Below are positions 1 to 7,506 of a stretch of 64,000 nt of DNA, one piece after another. A program made the position numbers and the translations under genes. Position 1 is the first letter of the stretch, and each line of letters begins with the position of its first letter. The DNA lies in assembly GCF_026013545.1 (NCBI RefSeq), contig NZ_JAPDOG010000023.1, forward strand, positions 1-64,000, read 5' to 3'. The stretch is from Defluviimonas salinarum (GTDB lineage: Bacteria; Pseudomonadota; Alphaproteobacteria; Rhodobacterales; Rhodobacteraceae). The notes under the pieces are model-generated. The model was not told the origin of the DNA and did no database searches. It saw only the letters and a program-made list of their open reading frames with translations.

Positions 1-650
1 CGGATCCCCGCCGAGGTCTCCTGGATCACCTTGATGATCTCGGCCGCCGAGGCCATCTCGGCCTCCATGATCTGGCGCACCCGGCCGAGGATCTTGCGGA
101 TCCCGAACATCGCCGCCGGGCCGAAGATCAGCGAGAAGAGCGACAGCGCCGGCTGCTGGTAGAACATCACCGCGACGAGGCCGAGCAGCGACAGCAGATC
201 GCGCACGAAGGACATCACGATCGTGTCGATGACCCGCCGCGCCGATTCCGCCGAGAGCGTCATCCGCATCAGCAGGTCCGACGAGGCGCGGTCGTTGAAG
301 AAGGCGACGCCGTGCTGGAGGATGCGGTCGTAGAGCTTGCGCTGCTGGGCCGCGACGATGCTGTTGCCGGCGCGGCTGAGCGAGACCACCTGGAGATAGG
401 TCGCGAGCCCCTTGACCGCGAAGATCAGCGCCACCGAGGCGGCGACCGCAAAGACCTGGGCGCGGTCGCCCGAGGTCATCATCGAATCGATGATGTCGCG
501 CATGATCCAGGCGGTGAGCGCCGTCGTCACCGCGATCACCACCATCGCCGCGATCGCGGTGCCGTAGTTGAAGACCTGCAGCCGCATGTTCTCGCGCAGG
601 AGCCGCCACAGCATCCTGTCGGACAACCTTGCAAGCAGTTTGCGGAACAT
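1..650 (-). CDS. ABC exporter membrane domain, N-terminal part (truncated by window edge)
   Basis: The minus-strand frame from an ATG at 650 stays open to the left edge, giving about 216 residues of an ABC exporter in the MsbA-like lipid/multidrug family. Hydrophobic segments lie at about residues 25-48 and 75-95, separated by a short loop ending in MRDIID. A long cytoplasmic helix with QQRKLYDRIL and FFNDRASSDLL follows; this is the coupling-helix region typical of type IV ABC exporters. A further hydrophobic stretch lies around residues 150-185. The nucleotide-binding domain would lie outside the window. The substrate cannot be told from this half. The family is clear, the exact gene is not. 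Confidence 0.8.
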   Translation of the reverse strand, partial: MFRKLLARLSDRMLWRLLRENMRLQVFNYGTAIAAMVVIAVTTALTAWIMRDIIDSMMTSGDRAQVFAVAASVALIFAVKGLATYLQVVSLSRAGNSIVAAQQRKLYDRILQHGVAFFNDRASSDLLMRMTLSAESARRVIDTIVMSFVRDLLSLLGLVAVMFYQQPALSLFSLIFGPAAMFGIRKILGRVRQIMEAEMASAAEIIKVIQETSAGI

Positions 651-793
651 GCGGATAGGCTCTTCTGCGGCGCGGGCTCCGGCCTAGCTAGGCGCGAAAG
701 CCAAGCGTGTAAAGGCCGCCGGCGCCACCGGGGCGCCTGACCGCCGCGATCGGACCGGCGCGGGCGCTCACGAAGTGGCGCCCGCGTCGTGCG

Positions 794-1447
794 TCAGCCC
801 GGCTGCTTGGTGAAGCGCAGATAGGGCAGTACGGCCCTGAATTCGCCGAACTTCTTCTTCGCCGCCTCGTCGTCGACCGCGAGCGGGATGATCACGTCGC
901 CGCCGGGGGTCCAGTCGGCCGGCATCGACACGCCCGCGCGTGCGGAGGTCTGGAGCGCGTCGAGCGCGCGCAGCACCTCGGCGAAGTTCCTGCCAACCGT
1001 CATCGGATAGGTCATCGACAGTTTCAGCTTCTTGTCGGGGCCGATGATATAGACCGCGCGCACGGTCTCGGTGTCGGCGGGGCTGGGCTTTTCGGGCAGG
1101 TAGTATTCGTGCGGCAGCATGTCGAAGGCTTTAGAAACATGCAGCCCGGCGTCGGCGATGATCGGGAAATAGGGGGCGACGCCGCCCGCTTTTTCGATGT
1201 CGCGCTTCCAGCGCTTGTGCTCCTCGACGCCGTCGACCGATATGCCGATGACCTTGGTGTTGCGCTTGCTCCATTCGTCGGCGAGCCGCGCCACGGCGCC
1301 GAACTCGGTCGTGCAGACCGGCGTGAAGTCCTTCGGGTGCGAGAAGAGAATCGCCCAGTTGTCGCCGATCCACTCGTGGAAACGGATCACGCCTTGATCG
1401 GTCTGGGCGGTGAAGTCGGGAACGGTATCGTTGAGGCGAAGAGCCAT
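794..1447 (-). CDS. 1-Cys peroxiredoxin (Prx6 family)
   Basis: A 217-residue cytosolic peroxidase that reduces hydrogen peroxide and organic hydroperoxides. The start is the ATG giving MALRLND; 13 more in-frame residues upstream do not look like the family. The Prx signature HPKDFTPVCTTE holds the peroxidatic cysteine at residue 45. The C-terminal arm (VSMPADWTPGGDVIIP, then LPYLRFTKQP) is the long dimerisation region typical of Prx6 and absent from short 2-Cys types. Length fits the family. It is monocistronic, with convergent or divergent neighbours on both sides. The reductant is not indicated by the neighbours. Confidence 0.93.
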   Translation of the reverse strand: MALRLNDTVPDFTAQTDQGVIRFHEWIGDNWAILFSHPKDFTPVCTTEFGAVARLADEWSKRNTKVIGISVDGVEEHKRWKRDIEKAGGVAPYFPIIADAGLHVSKAFDMLPHEYYLPEKPSPADTETVRAVYIIGPDKKLKLSMTYPMTVGRNFAEVLRALDALQTSARAGVSMPADWTPGGDVIIPLAVDDEAAKKKFGEFRAVLPYLRFTKQPG

Positions 1448-1866
1448 TGTGCTTCCTTTCGATAGGAATTGATCGGTCGGCGTCATGCCCGTTCCGCAGT
1501 CTGCGCCGCCACCGGCGGTCGTCAGCTGGCGTGCGGCCAGATAGAACCGCCCGCCGCGTGATTCTCCTCGGGAGCGTACCGGCCGCCTTGATCTATGTCA
1601 CGAGCCGCGTGGCCGGAAGTCACCCGACCACGCGCGCCGGCCCGGCGAACCCCGGCGGCGTTCCGATGTCCAGCCCTGTCCGCCCGCTTTGGAACGCTCC
1701 GTCGCGGGGTGAGTTTCTCAATCGAAACTGGCTATTGGACCCGCCGGGGTACGCCGGGACAGGGTGCCCCCTTGCCTTTTTCAAAAATTTGATCAAATTA
1801 TACGCCAACGCTTGTGGGCCGCTTGCGGGCCTGACAATGTGCCGCCGCCATCTGACGAGGTTTGCC
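1448..1866. other. Gene-free stretch upstream of the aldehyde dehydrogenase gene
   Basis: This 419-bp divergent intergenic region lies between the peroxiredoxin and aldehyde dehydrogenase starts. It is open in one frame but the translation is low-complexity and family-less, so I read it as non-coding. Its 3' part turns clearly AT-rich around 1772-1803, where a 14-bp perfect palindrome sits next to a TTATAC hexamer. That part is the best promoter/operator candidate for the downstream gene. Confidence 0.5.
1786..1799. promoter_or_regulatory. Palindromic candidate operator AATTTGATCAAATT
   Basis: A perfect 14-bp palindrome in an AT-rich island within otherwise GC-rich sequence, about 70 bp before the aldehyde dehydrogenase start. 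TTATAC (1798-1803) overlaps its right edge and could be a -10 hexamer, so a bound dimeric regulator could occlude the promoter. The regulator is not identified. Confidence 0.4.
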
Positions 1867-3318
1867 ATGATCGAGAAACGCGACTTCTACATCGACGGGC
1901 GCTGGGTCGCCCCGCTTGCCCCCCGCGACTGCGAAGTGATCGACCCTTCGACCGAGGAGCCCTGCGCGGTGATCTCGCTCGGCTCAGAAGCCGATGCCGA
2001 CAGGGCCGTCGCCGCCGCCAAGGCCGCGTTCCCGGCCTGGGCCGCGACCCCGCCGGCCGAGCGCCGCGCCGTCGTGGTGCGGATCCTCGAACAGTACGAG
2101 AAGCGCAAGGAGGAACTGGCCGAGGCGATCTCCTGCGAGATGGGTGCGCCGATCGACATGGCGCGCGACAGCCAGGCGCCCTGCCTGCCGTGGCATCTGA
2201 AGAACTTCCTCCGCGCCTTCGACGAGATCGAGTGGGTGAAACCGCTCGGCCCGCATGCGCCCAATGACCGGATCGCGCTGGAGCCGATCGGCGTCGTCGG
2301 GCTCATCACGCCGTGGAACTGGCCGATGAACCAGATCGCGCTGAAGGCGATTCCGGCGCTTCTGGCGGGCTGCACCTGTGTGCTGAAGCCCTCCGAGGAG
2401 AGCCCGCTCAACGCGATGCTCTTCGCCGAGTTCTGCCATGACGCGGGCGTGCCGCCGGGCGTCTTCAACCTCGTCAACGGCGACGGGATGGGGGTTGGCA
2501 CCCGGCTCTCGACCCATCCGGATGTCGAGATGATCTCCTTCACCGGCTCGACGCGCGCGGGCATCGCGATTTCCAAGGCGGCGGCCGAGACGCTGAAGCG
2601 GGTGACGCTGGAACTCGGCGGCAAGGGCGCCAACGTGATCTTCGCCGATGCCGACGAGAAGGCGGTGAAGCGCGGCGTGCTGCACCTGATGCAGAACTCG
2701 GGCCAGAGCTGCAACGCGCCCTCCCGGATGCTGGTCGAGCGCTCGGTCTACGACCGGGCTGTTGAGACGGCGGCGGAGGTCGCGGCCTCGGTCAAGGTCG
2801 GCCCGGCCTCCGAACCCGGCCGCCATATCGGCCCGGTGGTGAACAAGCGTCAGTGGGAGCAGATCCAGGGCTTCATCCAGAAGGGCATCGACGAGGGCGC
2901 GCGACTCATCGCCGGCGGGCTCGGCCTGCCGGAGGGGATGAACAAGGGCTTCTATGTCCGCCCGACGGTCTTTGCCGATGTGGCACCCGGCATGACCATC
3001 GAGCGTGAGGAGATCTTCGGGCCGGTGCTGTCGATCATTCCCTTCGAGGACGAGGCCGAGGCGGTCCGGATCGCCAATGACACGCCCTACGGACTCACGA
3101 ACTACGTCCAGACCCAGGACGGAGCGCGGCGCAACCGCATGGCGCTCGCGCTCAAGTCCGGCATGGTCGAGATGAACGGCCAGAGCCGTGGTGCCGGCTC
3201 GCCCTTCGGCGGGGTGAAAGCGTCGGGACGGGCGCGCGAAGGCGGGCATTGGGGGATCGAGGAGTTCCTCGAGGTCAAGGCGATCTCGGGCTGGGCTGCC
3301 GATCTCGCAGCCGAATAA
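1867..3318 (+). CDS. NAD(P)-dependent aldehyde dehydrogenase
   Basis: A 483-residue member of the classical aldehyde dehydrogenase superfamily, oxidising an aldehyde to its acid in the cytosol. The active-site cysteine is C282 in NSGQSCNAPSR and the general base is E249 in TLELGGKGAN. The cofactor motif FTGSTRAG and the C-terminal GGVKASGRAREGG motif are present. The start is the ATG preceded by a GAGG ribosome site; upstream in-frame codons lack family similarity. It lies about 190 bp before the methylamine-type genes and is followed by strong hairpins, so it may be a separate unit. By context it may act on an aldehyde released in methylated-amine or betaine breakdown, but the substrate is not shown. 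Confidence 0.92.
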   Translation: MIEKRDFYIDGRWVAPLAPRDCEVIDPSTEEPCAVISLGSEADADRAVAAAKAAFPAWAATPPAERRAVVVRILEQYEKRKEELAEAISCEMGAPIDMARDSQAPCLPWHLKNFLRAFDEIEWVKPLGPHAPNDRIALEPIGVVGLITPWNWPMNQIALKAIPALLAGCTCVLKPSEESPLNAMLFAEFCHDAGVPPGVFNLVNGDGMGVGTRLSTHPDVEMISFTGSTRAGIAISKAAAETLKRVTLELGGKGANVIFADADEKAVKRGVLHLMQNSGQSCNAPSRMLVERSVYDRAVETAAEVAASVKVGPASEPGRHIGPVVNKRQWEQIQGFIQKGIDEGARLIAGGLGLPEGMNKGFYVRPTVFADVAPGMTIEREEIFGPVLSIIPFEDEAEAVRIANDTPYGLTNYVQTQDGARRNRMALALKSGMVEMNGQSRGAGSPFGGVKASGRAREGGHWGIEEFLEVKAISGWAADLAAE

Positions 3319-3329
3319 GAGCCAAGCGC

Positions 3330-3362
3330 GGTCCGGCCGGGGCATCGAGCCCCGCCCGGACC
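3330..3362. terminator. Strong hairpin after aldehyde dehydrogenase gene
   Basis: A stem of 7 bp plus 6 bp with one C-C mismatch and a five-base loop (GGTCCGG C CGGGGC, loop ATCGA, GCCCCG C CCGGACC), 11 bp after the stop codon. A second hairpin (GTCCGGC, loop GGG, GCCGGAC) follows at 3364-3380. There is no T-run, so termination or mRNA 3' stabilisation are both possible. Confidence 0.5.
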
Positions 3363-3391
3363 GGTCCGGCGGGGCCGGACGGCACCGACCC

Positions 3392-3413
3392 AATGTCGAT
3401 GCAAAACGACATT
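3392..3413. promoter_or_regulatory. Inverted repeat AATGTCG-N8-CGACATT, candidate operator
   Basis: Perfect 7-bp arms around an 8-base spacer, with a third copy of AATGTCG at 3426-3432, all within 120 bp upstream of the MttB-family gene. TGTCG is the core of half-sites reported for GATase1-AraC regulators such as Pseudomonas ArgR (TGTCGC-N8-AA). A regulator of that class is encoded at 27979-28929. The link between the two is inference. Confidence 0.4.
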
Positions 3414-3507
3414 TCGCCCCTTCGGAATGTCGCCATGGCTACTTTCCCCGGCGGCTGCGCTGCCCGTAAAATCGGGCCCGGAATGCGCAACCGCCGAGGA
3501 GAGAGAA

Positions 3508-5055
3508 ATGGCTGGCGAGGACACAACGGCAAAGGCGCGGCACGGTGGGCGCGAGGCGCGGCGGCGCGAGCGGTCGCACAAGGCGACGGGGCCCGGGCGG
3601 CCCTATATTGTGCGGAACATTCCGACCTATGACGTCCTGTCGGAAGAGAACCTCCTGAAGATCGAGGCCGCAGCCGACCGCATCCTCGCCGAGACCGGGA
3701 TCGAGTTCCGCGACGACGACGCTGTCCTGGGCTACTGGAAGGCGGCCGGCGCCAAGGTCGACGGCACGCTGGTGAAGTTCGAGCCCGGCATGCTGCGCGA
3801 GATCCTGAAGACCGCGCCGGCCGAGTTCACGCAACACGCCCGCAACCCCGCCAATTCGGTGCAGATCGGCGGCCGGAACGTGGTCTTCGCGCCCTCCTAT
3901 GGCTGTCCGTTCGTGATGGATCTCGACCGCGGCCGCCGCTTCGGCACGCTCCAGGACTTCCAGAACTTCATCAAGCTCGCGCAGTCCTCGCCGTGGTTCC
4001 ACCATTCCGGCGGCACGATCTGCGAGCCGACCGACGTTCCGGTGAACAAGCGTCACCTCGACATGGTCTACGCCCATATCCGCTATTCCGACCGCCCGTT
4101 CCTCGGTTCGATCACCGCCGAGGAGCGCAGCGAGGATTCGATCGACATGGCGCGGATCGTCTTCGGCGAGGAGTTCGTCGACCAAAACTGCGTCATCATG
4201 GGCAACGTCAACGTCAACTCGCCGCTGGTCTGGGACGGGACGATGACCAAGTCGCTTCGGGCCTATGCCCGCGCAGGCCAGGGCTCGGTCATCGTGCCCT
4301 TCATCCTCGGCGGCGCGATGGGGCCGGTCACGAATGCCGGCGCCATCGCCCAGGCTTTGGCCGAGACCATGGCGGGCTGCGCGATCACCCAGCTCGAACG
4401 CAAGGGCGCCCCGGTGATCTTCGGCAACTTCCTGTCCTCGATGTCCTTGCGTTCCGGCTCGCCGACCTTCGGCACGCCGGAGCCAGCGATCGGCTCGATG
4501 GTGATCGGTCAATTGGCGCGGCGTCTGAACCTGCCCCTGCGCTGCTCGGGCAACTTCACGACCTCGAAGGTGCCCGACGCCCAGGCGATGACCGAAAGCG
4601 TGATGTCGATGCTGGCCGCGATCCATTGCGGGGCGAACTTCATCCTGCATTCGGCGGGCTTCCTCGACGGGCTCCTGTCGATGTCCTACGAGAAGTTCAT
4701 GCTCGACGCCGACCTCTGCGGCGCGCTGCACAGCTACCTCGACGGGGTGAAGATCGACGACAACCAGCTCGCCGTCGACGCCTTCGCCGAGGTCGGTCCG
4801 GGCAACCACTTCTTCGGCTGCGCGCACACGATGGCGAATTACGAGACCGCCTTCTGGGACAGCGAGACCGCCGACAACGAGCCCTTCGAGAAATGGGAGG
4901 CGAACGGTTCGACCGATGCCGCGACCCGCGCCAACCGTCTCTGGAAGGAGAAGCTGCGCGAGTATCAGGCGCCGCATCTCGACGAGGGCATCGACGAGGC
5001 GCTGAAGGACTACATCGCCAAGAAGAAGGCCTCGATGCCGGACGCATGGTACTGA
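3508..5055 (+). CDS. MttB-family (trimethylamine methyltransferase-like) protein, non-pyrrolysine
   Basis: A 515-residue protein of the MttB superfamily, which demethylates quaternary or tertiary amines by passing a methyl group to a corrinoid protein. The frame has no in-frame TAG, so it belongs to the non-pyrrolysine branch (MtgB-like), whose characterised members act on glycine betaine and related quaternary amines. The start is the ATG behind GGAGAGAG; the first 35 residues are very basic and the conserved fold begins at YIVRNIPTYDVLSEE. No corrinoid protein (MttC type) or its reactivase lies beside it. It is followed 31 bp later by a folate-linked flavoprotein gene, suggesting joint demethylation. 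Substrate unknown. Confidence 0.88.
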   Translation: MAGEDTTAKARHGGREARRRERSHKATGPGRPYIVRNIPTYDVLSEENLLKIEAAADRILAETGIEFRDDDAVLGYWKAAGAKVDGTLVKFEPGMLREILKTAPAEFTQHARNPANSVQIGGRNVVFAPSYGCPFVMDLDRGRRFGTLQDFQNFIKLAQSSPWFHHSGGTICEPTDVPVNKRHLDMVYAHIRYSDRPFLGSITAEERSEDSIDMARIVFGEEFVDQNCVIMGNVNVNSPLVWDGTMTKSLRAYARAGQGSVIVPFILGGAMGPVTNAGAIAQALAETMAGCAITQLERKGAPVIFGNFLSSMSLRSGSPTFGTPEPAIGSMVIGQLARRLNLPLRCSGNFTTSKVPDAQAMTESVMSMLAAIHCGANFILHSAGFLDGLLSMSYEKFMLDADLCGALHSYLDGVKIDDNQLAVDAFAEVGPGNHFFGCAHTMANYETAFWDSETADNEPFEKWEANGSTDAATRANRLWKEKLREYQAPHLDEGIDEALKDYIAKKKASMPDAWY

Positions 5056-5086
5056 GACCGCAACCTCGCGAAGCAAGAGAATACCC

Positions 5087-7504
5087 ATGGAAACTCACGC
5101 CCGTGTTGTCATCATCGGCGGCGGCGTCGTCGGCTGCTCGATCCTCTTCCACCTCGCCAAGTTCGGCTGGAAGGACGTCATCCTTCTCGAACGCGACGAG
5201 CTGACCTCCGGGTCGAGCTGGCACGCGGCCGGCCAGATCCACACGATCTCGTCCGACCCGAACATCAGCCGGCTTCAGGGCTACACGATCAACCTCTACA
5301 AGGAGATCGAGGAGACCTCGGGCCAGTCGGTGGGGATGCACAACACGGGCGGCTTCTACCTCGCCTCGAACGAGGTCTGGTACGACTACCTCAAGCGCGA
5401 GCGGTCGAAGGCCCGCTACATGGGCCTCGACCAGGAGTTCATCTCCGTCGAGGAGGCCGCGCGACGCCACCCGCTGATCGACCCCAAACACTACATCGCC
5501 GCCCTTTGGGACCCGCTTGACGGCGACGTCGACCCGTCGGGCGTCTGCTACGCCTATGCGAAGTCGGCCCGCGTGCACGGCGCGAAATATTACACCCATA
5601 CCCCGGTGATCGAGACGCGCCAGCGCAAGGACGGGACCTGGGACGTCGTGACCGAGAAGGGCACGATCAACACCGAGCATGTCGTCAACGCGGCCGGTCT
5701 CTGGGCGCGCGAGGCGGGGCGGCTGGCTGGCGTCCACCTGCCGGTCCAGCCGATGGAGCACCACTACCTCGTTACCGAGGAGATCCCCGAGATCGCCGAG
5801 CGGATGAAGACGGGTGAGCGCCTGCCCGCAGGCATCGACTACGAGGCCAACATCTATTTCCGCCAGGAGCGGAACGGGATGCTCCTTGGCACCTACGAGC
5901 CGAAGTCGACCCCTTGGAAGGTGGGCGGCACGCCGATGGACTTCGGCCACGAGCTTCTGCTACCCGATCTAGACCGGATCGCCGACCGGCTGGAACTGGC
6001 CTTCGACCGCATCCCGGCGCTCGGCCGCGCCGGCATCAAGAACGTCGTCAACGGGCCCTTCACCTTCGGCCCCGATGGCAACCCGATGATCGGGCCGGTG
6101 CCGGGCCTGACGAACTACTGGGCGGCCGTGGGCGTCATGGCGGGCTTCTGCCAGGGCGGCGGCGTCGGCAAGTGCCTTGCCGAATGGATGATCGAGGGCG
6201 AGCCGGAGATCGACGTCTGGGCCATGGACATCGCCCGCTTCGGCGATTTCGCCACCCCCGACTGGGGCACGGTGAAGTCGTCTGAGAACTACGAGCGCCG
6301 CTTCGTGATGACCTTCCCGAACGAGACCCTGCCCAAGGGCCGGCGCCAGAAGACCACCGCGCTCTATGACCGGCTGGTCGGTCGCGGCGCGGTCATGGGC
6401 ACCTCCTTCGGGCTCGAACACGCGCTCTGGTTCGCGAACGGACCCGAGGATGCGCATGAGGCGCCGACCTTCGACCGCAACCGCAGCCACGCCTATGTCG
6501 CGGCTGAAGTGAAGGCTGTGCGCGAGGCGGTCGGCATGATCGAGATCGCCAACTTCGGCAAGCACGAGGTCAAGGGGCCGGGCGCGCGCGCCTTCCTCGA
6601 CCGGATGCTCGCCGGCAGGCTGCCGAAACCGGGGCGTGTCGCGCTTTCGCCGGTGCTGACCCACAAGGGCAAGCTTTACGGCGACCTCACCGTCACCTGC
6701 CTCGCCGAGGATCACTTCGTGCTGCTCGGCTCGGGTGCTGCGCAGGAGATGCACCGGCGCTGGTTCACCCGCCACCTGCCGGATGAGGGCGTCGCCTACG
6801 CCAACATCACCGACAGCCTGCACGGTGTCGCCATCGCCGGGCCGAATGCCCGGAAGCTCCTCGAGCGTGTTACCCGCGACGACGTTTCCGCTAATGCGCT
6901 GAAGTTCCGCGATGTCCGCAAGACCTTCGTCGGCGGCGTGCCGGCGATTCTGATGCGGCTCTCCTTCTCGGGCGAGCTCGGCTACGAGATCTATGTGGCG
7001 CCCCAGTACCAGATGCGGCTCTGGGAGGCGCTGGAGGAGGCGGGCGATGATCTGGGGCTGAAGCCCTACGGCGCGCGGGCGCTGATGAGCCTGCGGCTGG
7101 AAAAGGGCTGGGGAGTCTGGACGATGGACTTCCGCCCCGACTACACGGCGGCGGAAAGCGGGCTCGACGCCTTCATCGACTGGAAGAAGGACTTCATCGG
7201 CAAGGCGGCGGCCGAGGCCGAGGCGAAGCGCGGCCCGAAGGCCAGGCTCGTCACCATGGTCATCAAGACCGACCGCGATGTGGTTGGCGACGAGGCGATT
7301 CTGCAAGACGGCGCCTGTATCGGCCATGTGACCTCGGGCGGTTATGCCCATCATGTGGGCCGCTCGGTGGCGCTCGGCTATGTGCCACCCGCGGCGGCCG
7401 CCGACGGCACCGCGCTTCAGGTCGAGATCAACGGTACCTTCTGCGCCGCCAAGGTCGTGGCCGAGCCGGTCTACGACGCGGCCGGCGAGCGCATAAGGGG
7501 CTGA
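5087..7504 (+). CDS. Dimethylglycine/sarcosine dehydrogenase-like flavoprotein with GcvT domain
   Basis: An 805-residue two-part enzyme. Residues 6-400 form a DAO-type FAD oxidoreductase with the nucleotide motif GGGVVGCS and SSWHAAGQ, where H46 matches the histidine that binds FAD covalently in dimethylglycine dehydrogenase. Residues 430-800 form a GcvT/aminomethyltransferase-like folate domain (SGELGYEIYV, RLEKGWG). Such enzymes oxidise an N-methyl group and pass the formaldehyde unit to tetrahydrofolate. It lies 31 bp after the MttB homologue and 2 bp before the next gene, so it is in one operon. A paralogue lies at 25566-27986. Substrate is inferred only as an N-methylated amine. Confidence 0.9.
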   Translation: METHARVVIIGGGVVGCSILFHLAKFGWKDVILLERDELTSGSSWHAAGQIHTISSDPNISRLQGYTINLYKEIEETSGQSVGMHNTGGFYLASNEVWYDYLKRERSKARYMGLDQEFISVEEAARRHPLIDPKHYIAALWDPLDGDVDPSGVCYAYAKSARVHGAKYYTHTPVIETRQRKDGTWDVVTEKGTINTEHVVNAAGLWAREAGRLAGVHLPVQPMEHHYLVTEEIPEIAERMKTGERLPAGIDYEANIYFRQERNGMLLGTYEPKSTPWKVGGTPMDFGHELLLPDLDRIADRLELAFDRIPALGRAGIKNVVNGPFTFGPDGNPMIGPVPGLTNYWAAVGVMAGFCQGGGVGKCLAEWMIEGEPEIDVWAMDIARFGDFATPDWGTVKSSENYERRFVMTFPNETLPKGRRQKTTALYDRLVGRGAVMGTSFGLEHALWFANGPEDAHEAPTFDRNRSHAYVAAEVKAVREAVGMIEIANFGKHEVKGPGARAFLDRMLAGRLPKPGRVALSPVLTHKGKLYGDLTVTCLAEDHFVLLGSGAAQEMHRRWFTRHLPDEGVAYANITDSLHGVAIAGPNARKLLERVTRDDVSANALKFRDVRKTFVGGVPAILMRLSFSGELGYEIYVAPQYQMRLWEALEEAGDDLGLKPYGARALMSLRLEKGWGVWTMDFRPDYTAAESGLDAFIDWKKDFIGKAAAEAEAKRGPKARLVTMVIKTDRDVVGDEAILQDGACIGHVTSGGYAHHVGRSVALGYVPPAAAADGTALQVEINGTFCAAKVVAEPVYDAAGERIRG

Positions 7505-7506
7505 CC

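Noticed and set aside
1447-1866. N-terminal extension of the aldehyde dehydrogenase by 140 residues
   Set aside because: The extension has no ALDH similarity, and a ribosome site precedes the ATG at 1867.
3508-5055. Pyrrolysine-containing trimethylamine methyltransferase
   Set aside because: There is no in-frame TAG in the coding region, and no pyl genes are nearby.
1984-5088. Long antisense frames over the aldehyde dehydrogenase and MttB-type genes
   Set aside because: They are by-products of third-position GC bias; the plus-strand frames carry complete, motif-bearing proteins.
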